Assembly: GCF_000424185.1 (NCBI RefSeq)
Contig: NZ_AUJK01000015.1
Location: 1-64,000 of the forward strand
Direction: 5' to 3'
Length of the DNA stretch: 64,000 nt
From: Prevotella sp. AGR2160
GTDB lineage: Bacteria; Bacteroidota; Bacteroidia; Bacteroidales; Bacteroidaceae
Position numbers and translations under genes: made by a program. The stretch's first letter is position 1. Each line of letters begins with the position of its first letter. The notes beneath the pieces are model-generated. The model saw only the letters and a list, made by a program, of their open reading frames with translations, had not been told where the DNA came from and made no database searches. Shown here in pieces: positions 34,802 to 43,498 of the stretch.

Positions 34802-35677
34802 TTATAGTTTCACGCTCCTGCGGTAGGCCAGCGGTGACATGCCGAAGCGGTCCTTGACGAATTTGCCGAAGAAGGAGGCATTGGGGAAGCCGAGCCTATT
34901 GGCAATCTCCTTCATCGAGCACCGTGTCCCCTTGAGGTAGTAACGGATATCCTCCATGACATAGTCCCGGATCCATTCCGATGCCGTCTTCCCACTACTG
35001 GTACGGCAGAGCATGGAGAGATATTTCGAGGTGATGCAGAGCTTGTCAGCATAATACTGTACAGAATGGTATTTAACCTCTTCCTTATCCAAGAGATCGA
35101 GGAACTTCTCAAAATAGGAATTCTGACTCAATGCTGTATGCTCCGCCTGCATCATATTCTCCAGGATACCGCAGGTCCACGACAGCAGTCCGTAGCAGAT
35201 CCAGTGGAACGTACGCTCCTTAAAGATGAATTTCCGCGGGTCATTATAGACGAGCTTGGCGAGATCGTAGAACTTCTCGTAATACGGCCGGTCCTCCTGT
35301 CCGAACTCCACAACGCGGATATTCTTCACGTAAATGGCCTGATTCCATATCGATGCCTGGTCGTGGAGGAAGGCGAGGATGGTATGCGGCGACATGATGA
35401 GCGCCTTGCATTCGAAATCGGAGCTGAACAGCACATTGGAGACATAGCTGTTGGATGGGCAGATGAGCATCTGTCCACGCTCAACACGAATGGTGACATC
35501 ATTGACATCCACCTGCATCTGTCCTACAATGCAGAAGATCATCACCGTCCGGTCCATTTTTAAAGGCTCCAGTTTCCCCGTAAAATTTTTGATGTTATCC
35601 GTGAATGCGATATCCGACGTGTCGTACATCACCTCATATTCCGATCCGAGTGCCTGAGCCATTACCTCGTTGTTCAT
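34802..35677 (-). CDS. AraC-family transcriptional regulator
   Basis: 291-residue regulator with an N-terminal cupin-like sensing domain (VGQMQVDVNDVTIRVERGQM, about 53-72) and a C-terminal double helix-turn-helix (DKLCITSKYLSMLCRTSSGK, and RCSMKEIANRLGFPNASFFGKF, about 205-285). The second helix-turn-helix is close to consensus. It stands upstream of the YghO-like, KS and ACP genes on the same strand with its own -7 box, so it may control them. The effector is unknown. Confidence 0.93.
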   Translation of the reverse strand: MNNEVMAQALGSEYEVMYDTSDIAFTDNIKNFTGKLEPLKMDRTVMIFCIVGQMQVDVNDVTIRVERGQMLICPSNSYVSNVLFSSDFECKALIMSPHTILAFLHDQASIWNQAIYVKNIRVVEFGQEDRPYYEKFYDLAKLVYNDPRKFIFKERTFHWICYGLLSWTCGILENMMQAEHTALSQNSYFEKFLDLLDKEEVKYHSVQYYADKLCITSKYLSMLCRTSSGKTASEWIRDYVMEDIRYYLKGTRCSMKEIANRLGFPNASFFGKFVKDRFGMSPLAYRRSVKL

Positions 35678-35699
35678 TCGTCCTTGTTCTTTTTGGGTG

Positions 35700-35707
35700 C
35701 AAAGTTA
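35700..35707 (-). promoter_or_regulatory. -7 element of the AraC gene
   Basis: TAACTTTG on the minus strand, 22 bp before the ATG at 35677. Confidence 0.6.
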
Positions 35708-35824
35708 GCCAATTTTTTCGAACAAATAGAACATTCCCTCAAAGAATTATTATATTTTTAGGCAAAAAGATGTTCTGAAAGTGCAAAAGAGGGTTGAAAA
35801 CTTTTGCGGAGAAGATATTTTTCG

Positions 35825-35832
35825 TAATTTTG
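35825..35832 (+). promoter_or_regulatory. -7 element of the DUF5686 gene
   Basis: TAATTTTG, giving a leader of about 70-100 nt. The leader contains AAAAGGAGG and CCCCCTTTT arms (about 35860-35890) that could form a hairpin hiding the purine-rich stretch. Confidence 0.6.
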
Positions 35833-35935
35833 CAGCGGATTTAGGAACACAGTCCTCGGAAAAGGAGGTTAGCGCATCTCCCCCTTTTAGGACAGACAAA
35901 AAGAAATGATAATGAAAGATATAATATATATAGGT

Positions 35936-38470
35936 ATGAGAAGACTACTATTTTTATTGCTCCTCCCGCTGGCTGTCTTGACGGCATCAGCGCAGATACA
36001 GATGCTCAAGGGACACGTCGTCGATGAAGCCGACGGCTATGGCATTCCCTACGCCTCCGTGTTCTATAAGTCGCTGAAGCTCTCCGCGACCTGCGACGGT
36101 GAGGGTTATTTTGAGATTGCCTACCATCCGGGCGTCACGCTCACGGCCTCCTGTCTGGGCTATACCAACAAGACGCTGACGCTGAGCCAGCTTCCCGACA
36201 GTATCACCATCGAGTTGAAGTCGACGGCCAAGAACCTCTCGGAGGTCGTCGTGAAGAGCAAGCGCGTCCGTTACCGCCGCAAGAACAACCCGGCCGTGGA
36301 ACTCATGCGCCGTGTCATTGCCCAGAAGCGCAAGACCGATCTTGATCAGCATGACTATTATTCTTACACGAAGTATCAAAAGCTGACGTTCTCACGCGAC
36401 AAGATCGACACGACGAAGACGGACAAGAAGCCCGACTGGTATCAGCACCATATCGACCAGAGCCCGTACAACGGCCAGTTCATCCTGCCCATCTCCGTCG
36501 ATGAGACCATTACGAAGCAGATCTACCGCAAGGACCCGAAGAAGGAGAAGACCATCGTCGTGGCCCAGCGCGCCGCCGGCGTCAACAAGATCATCAAGAC
36601 CGGCGACATCCTCAACACGATGCTGAAGGAGGTGTTCACCGACGTGAATATCTACGACAACTATATCCGTCTGTTGCAGTATCCCTTCCCCTCACCCATC
36701 GGCAGCGAGGCCATCTCGTTCTACCATTATTTCATCCAGGACACGGTGAAGGTGGACCGCGACAGCTGCTATCATGTGCTCTATTATCCCGCTAACCATC
36801 AGGACTTCGGCTTCCAAGGTGAGCTCTACATCACGAAGGACTCCGCCCTGCAGGTGAAGCGCTGCACGCTGAAGTTGCCGAAGCAGAGCGGTGTCAACTT
36901 CGTACAGAACATGAATATCATCCAGCAGTTCGACAAGCTCAGCGACGGCCAGTGGGTACTCACGCAGGATGACATGGCAGCAGAGGTCAATGTCGTCTCC
37001 ATCATCCCGAACCTCCTCGTGGTGCGTAACACGCGCATGCAGGACTACTCTTTCGATCCTATCTCGAAGAAGGAGTTCCGTGGGGCAGCGGCAAAGGTCG
37101 AACAGCCAAGTGCCCGCGTGCGCAGCAGTGACTACTGGGCTTCTGCCCGTCCTATTCCCTTGACGAATGGTGAGGGCGATATGGACTATTTCACTTACCG
37201 TCTGACGAAGAGCAAGAACTTCGGCTGGGCTATCGTCGGCCTGCAGATGTTCGTGGAGAACTATATCGAGACGAGCAAGCCGGGCCATAAGAACTATTTC
37301 GACATCGGCCCGATCAACACCGTCCTCTCGTCCAACTTCGTCGACGGTGCCCGCTGGCGTCTCAGCGGCCGTACCACCGCCAACCTCAACTCACATCTGT
37401 TCTGGACGGGATGGGGAGCTTACGGTGCTGCCAGTCATCAGTGGTACTACGGCAGTAAGATCACCTACTCGTTCAACAAGAAGGAGTTGGCTGAGTTTGA
37501 ATATCCTATCCGTGACATCTCCTTCGAGTCGACACGCGACCTGATGTCACCGGCCGATAAGTTCCTCGTCAACAACAAGGATAATATCTTCGAGAGCTGG
37601 CGTACGCAGACCGTCCGTCAGATGTATTTCTTCAACCGTCAGAAACTGTCGTTCAAGTATGAGTCTGAGAACGGCCTGTCGTTTGACCTCGGCATCAAGA
37701 CGGAGAGCAATCAAGTGGCCGGTGATCTCCATTTCGTCCCCGTCAACAATGATCCCGAGATCTTCAAGATCCGCACGACGGAGCTGAACTTCGGCATCGA
37801 CTACCATCCGAACCAGACGTATATCAACACGAAGCAGCGCCGCTGGCCTGTGAACTTCGACGCTCCGGAGATCTCCCTGACGCACAACATGGGTCTGAAT
37901 CATTTCCTTGGTGGACAGTATAACTACAACATCACGGAACTCAGCCTGTACAAACGGCAGTGGCTCGGCTCCTTCGGTTACATCAACCTCAACGTCATCG
38001 GCCGCACTGAGTGGAACAAGGCGCCGTTCCCGCTCCTCCTCATGCCGCCCGTGAGCCTGAGCTATGTTGCCGATGCCAACGAGACAACGTTCAACCTCAT
38101 GCGCAATATGGAGTTCATCACCGACCGTCATCTCTACTGGAGCGCCATCTGGGACCTCAATGGAAAACTCTTCAACCGTCTGCCGCTCATCAAAAAGCTG
38201 AAATGGCGTGAGCTCATCGGCTTCAAAGGTATGTGGGGACATCTCACGGATAAGAACAACCCGCTGAAGAATCCCGGCGACAACAAGCTCTTCCTGCTTC
38301 CCGAAGGCTCTTACGTCATCGGCAACCAGCCGTACATGGAGGTCCTCGTCGGTGTACACAATATCTTCAAGTTCTTCGGCGTTGATTACGTCCGTCGTCT
38401 GACTTACAATGACAACCCCGATGTCACACGCCGCTGGGGCCTGCGCTTCAACTTCATGATGTCGTTCTAA
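35936..38470 (+). CDS. DUF5686 outer-membrane protein with CarboxypepD_reg-like domain
   Basis: 844-residue outer-membrane protein. A signal peptide (MRRLLFLLLLPLAVLTASAQ) is followed by a CarboxypepD_reg-like beta domain (LKGHVVDEADGYGIPYASVF, about 23-110), then the DUF5686 region and a long beta-barrel-like C-terminus rich in alternating aromatic residues, ending in RRWGLRFNFMMSF. Function is unestablished; such proteins are widespread in Bacteroidota. In-frame ATGs at 35906 and 35912 would add residues before the signal peptide, so 35936 is preferred. It is followed by a family A palindrome and a terminator. Confidence 0.85.
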   Translation: MRRLLFLLLLPLAVLTASAQIQMLKGHVVDEADGYGIPYASVFYKSLKLSATCDGEGYFEIAYHPGVTLTASCLGYTNKTLTLSQLPDSITIELKSTAKNLSEVVVKSKRVRYRRKNNPAVELMRRVIAQKRKTDLDQHDYYSYTKYQKLTFSRDKIDTTKTDKKPDWYQHHIDQSPYNGQFILPISVDETITKQIYRKDPKKEKTIVVAQRAAGVNKIIKTGDILNTMLKEVFTDVNIYDNYIRLLQYPFPSPIGSEAISFYHYFIQDTVKVDRDSCYHVLYYPANHQDFGFQGELYITKDSALQVKRCTLKLPKQSGVNFVQNMNIIQQFDKLSDGQWVLTQDDMAAEVNVVSIIPNLLVVRNTRMQDYSFDPISKKEFRGAAAKVEQPSARVRSSDYWASARPIPLTNGEGDMDYFTYRLTKSKNFGWAIVGLQMFVENYIETSKPGHKNYFDIGPINTVLSSNFVDGARWRLSGRTTANLNSHLFWTGWGAYGAASHQWYYGSKITYSFNKKELAEFEYPIRDISFESTRDLMSPADKFLVNNKDNIFESWRTQTVRQMYFFNRQKLSFKYESENGLSFDLGIKTESNQVAGDLHFVPVNNDPEIFKIRTTELNFGIDYHPNQTYINTKQRRWPVNFDAPEISLTHNMGLNHFLGGQYNYNITELSLYKRQWLGSFGYINLNVIGRTEWNKAPFPLLLMPPVSLSYVADANETTFNLMRNMEFITDRHLYWSAIWDLNGKLFNRLPLIKKLKWRELIGFKGMWGHLTDKNNPLKNPGDNKLFLLPEGSYVIGNQPYMEVLVGVHNIFKFFGVDYVRRLTYNDNPDVTRRWGLRFNFMMSF

Positions 38471-38474
38471 TCAT

Positions 38475-38499
38475 GTAAGGACATGATTTATCATGTTCC
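38475..38499 (+). repeat. Family A palindrome after the DUF5686 gene
   Basis: GTAAGGACATGATTT then ATCATGTTCC, 4 bp after the stop codon, in the same orientation to its upstream gene as the other copies. Confidence 0.85.
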
Positions 38500-38518
38500 C
38501 CCAAACTATAATAAACCG

Positions 38519-38556
38519 AAAAAAATCCCGTTATCCTTGCAATAACGGGATTTTTT
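38519..38556 (+). terminator. Terminator abutting the porE start codon
   Basis: AAATCCCGTTAT and ATAACGGGATTT form the stem, with A-run before and T-run after. The T-run runs straight into the ATG at 38557. The loop and stem edge contain TATCCTTG (38532-38539), one mismatch from a -7 box. Confidence 0.8.
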
Positions 38557-40647
38557 ATGTTTACACATTTACTACATACACTCTTCAGAAAGCCCCTCTC
38601 CTTGGGAAGGATTGTTATAGGCCTCCTTTTCCTCACTTCCTGTGGCGCCGACATGAACCTGAAGAAGGGCGAGAAAGCTCTTGCCCTCGGGGAATACTTC
38701 GATGCCGCCGCACAGTTCAAGGAAGCCTACCGCAAGACGCCGCCGAAAGACCGCGACCGCCGCGGGAAGATCGCGGAAAAGATGGGTGCTGCCTACGGAC
38801 GGATCAACCAAAGTCCGAAAGCCATCGCCGCCTATCGTAATGCCATCCGTTACCATCAGGCCACGACGCAGGACAGCCTTGCCTATGGCCGTCTGTTGTT
38901 GAAGAACGGCGACTACAAACAGGCCGCTGAGATTTTCACCCAACTGAAGAAGTCCATGCCCGATGATCTCCTCGTCAACAACGGCTTGGAGTCGGCGCTG
39001 AAAGCACCGGGCTGGAAACAGGCCGGCAGCCGCTATACCGTGAAGCGCATGGATATCTTCAACTCCCGCCGTGATGACTATTCACCGATGCTCCTTGGTG
39101 ACGAGAGTGCCCAGCTCTTCTTCTCCTCCACACGCAATGACGCCTCGGGCAATGAGATCAGTGGCATCACGGGCACGAAAGCAGGGGATATCTTCTTCTC
39201 CCAGAAAGACGACAAAGGCAAATGGAGTCGGCCGCAGGCCCTCACGGGCGGCGTGAATACCGACTACGACGAAGGCGCCTGTGCATTCTCTCCCGACGGA
39301 CGGGAGATGTATCTCACGCAATGTGTCTCCGATCCTTCGTCACCACGTTACGCAAAGATCGTCAATTCCTCACGCTCCGACGCGTCATGGGGAAAGGCGA
39401 AAGATATTGAACTCACGAAGGATACCCTCAGCGCCTTCGCCCATCCCGCTATCTCGCCCGACGGCGAGTGGCTCTATTTCACCTCCGACATGCCGGGTGG
39501 CAAGGGCGGTCTCGACATCTGGCGCGTACGCATCACCGCTGCCGGCTTCGGAGGAGTGGAGAACCTCGGCGAACCGATCAACACGCCGGGTAACGAGGAG
39601 TTCCCGACCTTCCGGCCCAACGGCGATCTCTATTTCTCCAGTGACGGTCATCCGGGCATGGGCGGCCTCGACATCTTCATCGCTACCGTGGACCCGAAGA
39701 CGCATCATTATGTCCTCTCCCACCCCGGCTATCCGCTGAACTCCGAGGGCGACGACTTCGGCATGACGTTTGAAGGACCTTACAACCGTGGCTATTTCTC
39801 CTCCAACCGCCGTGACGGACGAGGCTACGACCATATCTACAGTTTCGACAACCCGGAGATCGTACAGACCATTAAGGGCTGGGTCTACGAAATGGACGGC
39901 TATGAGTTGCCTGCGGCACAGGTGTATATCGTCGGCAGCGACGGCACGAACAAGAAGGTCAGCGTGCGCAGTGACGGCAGTTTCACCCTCGTCGCCACCC
40001 CCGGAACAGACTATCTGCTGATGGCATCGTGCAAAGGCTATCTGAATCATCAGGAAGAGGTGAAGGTGGCGCAGCATGTCGACGACAGCAAGGAGTATAC
40101 GCTGCAGTTTCCCTTGGCTTCCATCACCGTCCCTGTGCTCATCGACAATATCTTCTATGATTTCGACAAGGCGACCCTGCGGCCGGAGTCGGTGAAAGCC
40201 CTCGACGACCTCGTCAAACTGCTCAACGAGAATCCGAATGTCACCATTGAGCTCGGTGCCCACTGTGACTATAAGGGCAGCGATGCTTACAATAAAGCCC
40301 TCTCGCAGCGCCGTGCCGAGGCTGTCGTCCGATATCTCGTGGAGAAAGGTATCGCCCGTGACCGTCTCACGCCCGTGGGCTATGGCAAGAGCAGGCCGAA
40401 GACTGTCCGTAAGAAGCTCACGGAGAAATACCCGTGGCTGAAAGAGAATGATGTCCTCACGGCGGACTTCATCGCCAAACAGACGAAAGCGCATCAGGAG
40501 ATCTGCAACCAGCTCAACCGTCGTACCGAGTTCATCGTCCTGCGCACGACCTATGGCATGTTTGACGCCAACGGTAAGCTGAAGCAACAGCCGAAGCCCA
40601 AGCCCAAGCAGGATCTCAACAGCGACGACGAGATCATCTTCGAATAA
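38557..40647 (+). CDS. porE: PorE-like T9SS OmpA-family lipoprotein
   Basis: 696-residue lipoprotein with lipobox LLFLTSC (Cys29). Domains in order: TPR-like helices (LKKGEKALALGEYFDAAAQF, about 34-150), a beta-propeller with PD40 repeats (SPDGREMYLTQCV, SPDGEWLYFTSDM, RPNGDLYFSSDGHPGMGGLD, about 165-430), a CarboxypepD_reg-like domain (IKGWVYEMDGYELPAAQVYI, about 440-520), and an OmpA peptidoglycan-binding domain (IFYDFDKATLRPESVKALDD, about 530-660). This four-part order is that of PorE, which anchors the type IX secretion machine to peptidoglycan. A Lys/Pro-rich and acidic tail ends it. Confidence 0.85.
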   Translation: MFTHLLHTLFRKPLSLGRIVIGLLFLTSCGADMNLKKGEKALALGEYFDAAAQFKEAYRKTPPKDRDRRGKIAEKMGAAYGRINQSPKAIAAYRNAIRYHQATTQDSLAYGRLLLKNGDYKQAAEIFTQLKKSMPDDLLVNNGLESALKAPGWKQAGSRYTVKRMDIFNSRRDDYSPMLLGDESAQLFFSSTRNDASGNEISGITGTKAGDIFFSQKDDKGKWSRPQALTGGVNTDYDEGACAFSPDGREMYLTQCVSDPSSPRYAKIVNSSRSDASWGKAKDIELTKDTLSAFAHPAISPDGEWLYFTSDMPGGKGGLDIWRVRITAAGFGGVENLGEPINTPGNEEFPTFRPNGDLYFSSDGHPGMGGLDIFIATVDPKTHHYVLSHPGYPLNSEGDDFGMTFEGPYNRGYFSSNRRDGRGYDHIYSFDNPEIVQTIKGWVYEMDGYELPAAQVYIVGSDGTNKKVSVRSDGSFTLVATPGTDYLLMASCKGYLNHQEEVKVAQHVDDSKEYTLQFPLASITVPVLIDNIFYDFDKATLRPESVKALDDLVKLLNENPNVTIELGAHCDYKGSDAYNKALSQRRAEAVVRYLVEKGIARDRLTPVGYGKSRPKTVRKKLTEKYPWLKENDVLTADFIAKQTKAHQEICNQLNRRTEFIVLRTTYGMFDANGKLKQQPKPKPKQDLNSDDEIIFE

Positions 40648-40656
40648 CAACCCACC

Positions 40657-40682
40657 GTAGGGAGCGGCCCTCGTGGCCGTCC
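40657..40682 (+). repeat. Family C hairpin, degenerate copy
   Basis: GTAGGGAGCGGCCC then TCGTGGCCGTCC, 9 bp after the porE stop. Confidence 0.55.
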
Positions 40683-40697
40683 TAACCGGGAATGAAT

Positions 40698-40735
40698 GGC
40701 CTGCCGTCGTGTGCTTGCGCTTTGCAAGCGCAAGG
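40698..40735 (+). repeat. RAYT-associated REP hairpin, copy 3
   Basis: GGCCTGCCGTCGTGTG followed by the perfect stem CTTGCGCTT/AAGCGCAAG (40714-40734). Identical in core to the copies at and in the RAYT gene 22 kb away. Confidence 0.85.
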
Positions 40736-40771
40736 TTGCGCAAATGCCCACATATCCGACCTATCGGTCGG

Positions 40772-40798
40772 CGGGCCGCCACAAGGGACGGCCCCTGC
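40772..40798 (-). repeat. Family C hairpin
   Basis: On the minus strand GCAGGGGCCGTCCC then TTGTGGCGGCCCG. With the two preceding repeats it fills the gap between porE and the methylase gene. Confidence 0.8.
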
Positions 40799-40848
40799 AA
40801 GAGGATCAAAATTTTCTCCCCTCTTTCTCCTTTCTCCAAAACTTTTCG

Positions 40849-40856
40849 TAATTTTG
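40849..40856 (+). promoter_or_regulatory. -7 element of rsmF-thyA-folA
   Basis: TAATTTTG, 15 bp before the ATG at 40872. It excludes the longer in-frame reading that begins in the repeats. Confidence 0.65.
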
Positions 40857-40871
40857 CAGAAATATTCATTT

Positions 40872-42122
40872 ATGGAAAAGTTACCCGACTCTTTTCTCTC
40901 CTATACCCGCCAACTGCTGGGCGATGAGCTCTTCGGGACCCTGCTGAGCGGTCTCGAAGCGGAGGCACCCGTGAGCATCCGGCTCAATCCCTACAAATGT
41001 CCGAAAGGCACTACCGTGGGGAATGCCGGCGGCAGAGTGCCGTGGTGTCCGGAAGGCTGGTATCTCAACGACCGCCCGACGTTCACGCTCGACCCGCTGC
41101 TCCATGCCGGACTCTACTACGTGCAGGAAGCTTCATCGATGTTCATCAGCCATATCGTCCACACGCTCGTCCATGAGCCCGTCACGGCCCTCGATCTCTG
41201 TGCCGCCCCCGGCGGAAAGACGACGTGTATGATGTCGGCCCTTCCCGACGGCAGCACACTCTTCAGTAATGAACCCATCTGCCAGCGCGCCCAGGTGCTC
41301 AGCGAGAATATCCAGAAATACGGACACCCCGCCATCACCGTGACGAACAACTACCCGAAGGACTACGGGCAGAGCGGCCTCCAATTCGACCTCATCCTCA
41401 CCGATGTCCCCTGTTCCGGCGAAGGGATGTTCCGCAAGGATCCCGGTGCCATCACTGAGTGGAGTCCGGAGAAGGTCGAGGAATGCTGGCGCCTGCAGCG
41501 CTCTATCGTCGAGGATGTCTGGCCGTCGCTGAAGCCCGGCGGCATCCTGATCTATTCCACCTGTACCTTCAACGCCCATGAAGATGAGGAGAATGTGGAG
41601 TGGATCGCCCGTGAGCTCGGCGCGGAGTCCGTCACGATCCCCACGGACCCGGCGTGGAACATCACAGGCGCCCTCGTCGGCAACCGGCCGTGCTATCGCT
41701 TTCTCCCGGGCAAGACGATCGGAGAGGGGCTCTTCGTCAGTGTGCTGCGCAAGACCGGCGACACGAAACCGGCAACGGGCAGAGGGCGCGGCCTCCATGT
41801 CCTCTCACAAGGCATCCATGACGGCGTCGTGAAAGGCAAAAACCTCATCCCCGATGTTTCCATGGCCCTGTCCATCGAGAAGGACAAAGAACAATATCCT
41901 CTCGTCGATGTCGACTGGCCGACCGCCATCGCCTATCTGCGACGGGAGTCCGTCGTGCTGCCTCCGGAGACGCCGCGTGGCATCGTCCGCATCGCCTTCC
42001 GTGGACAGGACCTCGGCTTCGCGAAGAACATAGGCAACCGGGCCAATAACCTCTACCCACAGGCCTGGGCTATCAAAACGACATATATTAAAGAACCATG
42101 CAACAATATCTTGATTTACTAA
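40872..42122 (+). CDS. RsmF-like rRNA (cytosine-5) methyltransferase
   Basis: 416-residue NOL1/NOP2/Sun-family RNA m5C methylase. SAM is bound at [19 protein letters not shown] (about 106-124). The two active-site cysteines are Cys181 in [15 protein letters not shown] and Cys231 in YSTCTFN. The C-terminal part ([20 protein letters not shown], then [11 protein letters not shown]) is the RNA-binding extension seen in RsmF/YebU. The gene overlaps thyA by 25 bp, so it shares a transcript with thyA and folA. Confidence 0.92.
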   Translation: MEKLPDSFLSYTRQLLGDELFGTLLSGLEAEAPVSIRLNPYKCPKGTTVGNAGGRVPWCPEGWYLNDRPTFTLDPLLHAGLYYVQEASSMFISHIVHTLVHEPVTALDLCAAPGGKTTCMMSALPDGSTLFSNEPICQRAQVLSENIQKYGHPAITVTNNYPKDYGQSGLQFDLILTDVPCSGEGMFRKDPGAITEWSPEKVEECWRLQRSIVEDVWPSLKPGGILIYSTCTFNAHEDEENVEWIARELGAESVTIPTDPAWNITGALVGNRPCYRFLPGKTIGEGLFVSVLRKTGDTKPATGRGRGLHVLSQGIHDGVVKGKNLIPDVSMALSIEKDKEQYPLVDVDWPTAIAYLRRESVVLPPETPRGIVRIAFRGQDLGFAKNIGNRANNLYPQAWAIKTTYIKEPCNNILIY

Positions 42123-42892
42123 ACCGCATCCTCACCGAGGGTGTGAAGAAAGCCGACCGGACGGGCACGGGAACGCTGTCCGTCTTCGGCCACCAGATGC
42201 GCTTCAACCTCGCCGACGGCTTTCCGCTGCTGACGACGAAGAAGCTCCATCTGAAATCCATCATCTACGAACTGCTGTGGTTCCTCCGCGGTGACACCAA
42301 TGTCCACTGGCTGCAGGAACACGGCGTGCGCATTTGGAACGAATGGGCCGATGAGAACGGCGAACTCGGGCCTGTATACGGACATCAGTGGCGCTCATGG
42401 CCAGACTACAAAGGTGGTACGATCGATCAGATCGCCAATGTCATCGAGATGATCAAGCACCACCCCGAGAGCCGCCGCATGATCGTCTCGGCGTGGAATC
42501 CCGCGGAGGTCGACGAGATGGCGCTGCCGCCGTGCCACTGCCTCTTCCAGTTCTATGTCGCCAACGGCAAACTGAGTCTGCAGCTCTACCAGCGCAGTGC
42601 CGACACGTTCCTCGGTCTGCCGTTCAACATCGCGTCCTACGCCCTGCTGTTGATGATGATGGCCCAGGTGACGGGACTTGAGGCCGGAGAGTTCATCCAT
42701 ACCACGGGTGACACCCATCTCTACCTCAACCACCTCGACCAGGCCCGTCTGCAGCTCACGCGTACGCCGCGCCCCCTGCCCCACATGCATCTCAACCCCG
42801 ACGTGAAGAGTCTCTTCGACTTCAAATACGAGGACTTCGAACTGACGGATTATAATCCCTGGCCACATATCGACGCCAAAGTTTCCGTATAA
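42098..42892 (+). CDS. thyA: Thymidylate synthase
   Basis: 264-residue enzyme that methylates dUMP to dTMP with methylene-THF, leaving dihydrofolate. The catalytic cysteine is Cys146 in [13 protein letters not shown], the same number as in E. coli. Also conserved are [28 protein letters not shown] and [20 protein letters not shown]. Length is identical to E. coli ThyA. It is followed 9 bp later by folA, which recycles its dihydrofolate product. Confidence 0.98.
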   Translation: MQQYLDLLNRILTEGVKKADRTGTGTLSVFGHQMRFNLADGFPLLTTKKLHLKSIIYELLWFLRGDTNVHWLQEHGVRIWNEWADENGELGPVYGHQWRSWPDYKGGTIDQIANVIEMIKHHPESRRMIVSAWNPAEVDEMALPPCHCLFQFYVANGKLSLQLYQRSADTFLGLPFNIASYALLLMMMAQVTGLEAGEFIHTTGDTHLYLNHLDQARLQLTRTPRPLPHMHLNPDVKSLFDFKYEDFELTDYNPWPHIDAKVSV

Positions 42893-42901
42893 AATCATAA
42901 A

Positions 42902-43387
42902 ATGCGCATCAACATGATTGCTGCCGTGGCGAAAAACAACGCCATCGGCTATCAGAACAAACTCCTCTACTGGCTGCCGAACGACCTCAAACGGTTCAAG
43001 GCACTCACAACGGGACATACCATCCTCATGGGCCGTAAGACCTTCGACTCACTGCCGAAGGGTGCCCTGCCCCACCGCCGCAATGTCGTCATCAGTCATA
43101 CGGTGACAGAACTGCCGGGCTGCGATGTCTACCCGTCGTTGGAGGCCGCGCTGAAAAGTTGTGGTCCCGACGAGGATGTCTATATCATCGGTGGCGCCAG
43201 CCTCTACCGTCAGGCCCTGCCGCTCGCCGACCGCCTCTGTCTGACGGAGATCGACGACACGCCCGCCGAGGCCGACGTCTTCTTCCCCGACTACCGTGAG
43301 GGGTGGCGCGAGGTGTCGCGCGAGGAGCATGACATCGACGACCGCCATCACCAGCGTTACGCCTTTGTGGACTACGAAAAGAAATAA
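42902..43387 (+). CDS. folA: Dihydrofolate reductase
   Basis: 161-residue NADPH-dependent enzyme that restores tetrahydrofolate after the ThyA reaction. The opening INMIAAVAKNNAIGYQNKLL, the following WLPNDLKRFKALTTGHTILM and GRKTFDSLPKGALPHRRNVV, and VYIIGGASLYRQALPLADRL are diagnostic. The catalytic acid is Asp in the WLPNDLKRFK motif. No sign of the changes known from plasmid-borne resistant forms. Confidence 0.97.
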   Translation: MRINMIAAVAKNNAIGYQNKLLYWLPNDLKRFKALTTGHTILMGRKTFDSLPKGALPHRRNVVISHTVTELPGCDVYPSLEAALKSCGPDEDVYIIGGASLYRQALPLADRLCLTEIDDTPAEADVFFPDYREGWREVSREEHDIDDRHHQRYAFVDYEKK

Positions 43388-43401
43388 GTTAAATAGCCCA
43401 C

Positions 43402-43460
43402 ATAAATAACGGAGATAATTTTTTATCTATTAAAGATAAAAAATTATCTCCGTTGTTTAT
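43402..43460. terminator. 27-bp bidirectional terminator
   Basis: Arms 43402-43428 and 43434-43460 pair over 27 bp with one G-T pair and a 5-bp loop. It separates folA from the convergent secreted-protein gene. Like the hairpin at 11669-11726 it contains GGAGATA/TATCTCC. Confidence 0.88.
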
Positions 43461-43472
43461 TTCTCCATCATG

Positions 43473-43498
43473 CGGAACATGATCAATCATGTCCCTAC
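43473..43498 (-). repeat. Family A palindrome supplying a stop codon
   Basis: On the minus strand TAGGGACATGATTG then ATCATGTTCCG. Its TAG (complement of 43495-43497) is the stop of the upstream Omp28-like gene. Confidence 0.85.

Noticed and set aside
40692..40871. N-terminal extension of the RsmF-like methylase
   Set aside because: The extension would be encoded by the repeat mosaic and lies upstream of the -7 box at 40849; the ATG at 40872 gives the family's normal start.
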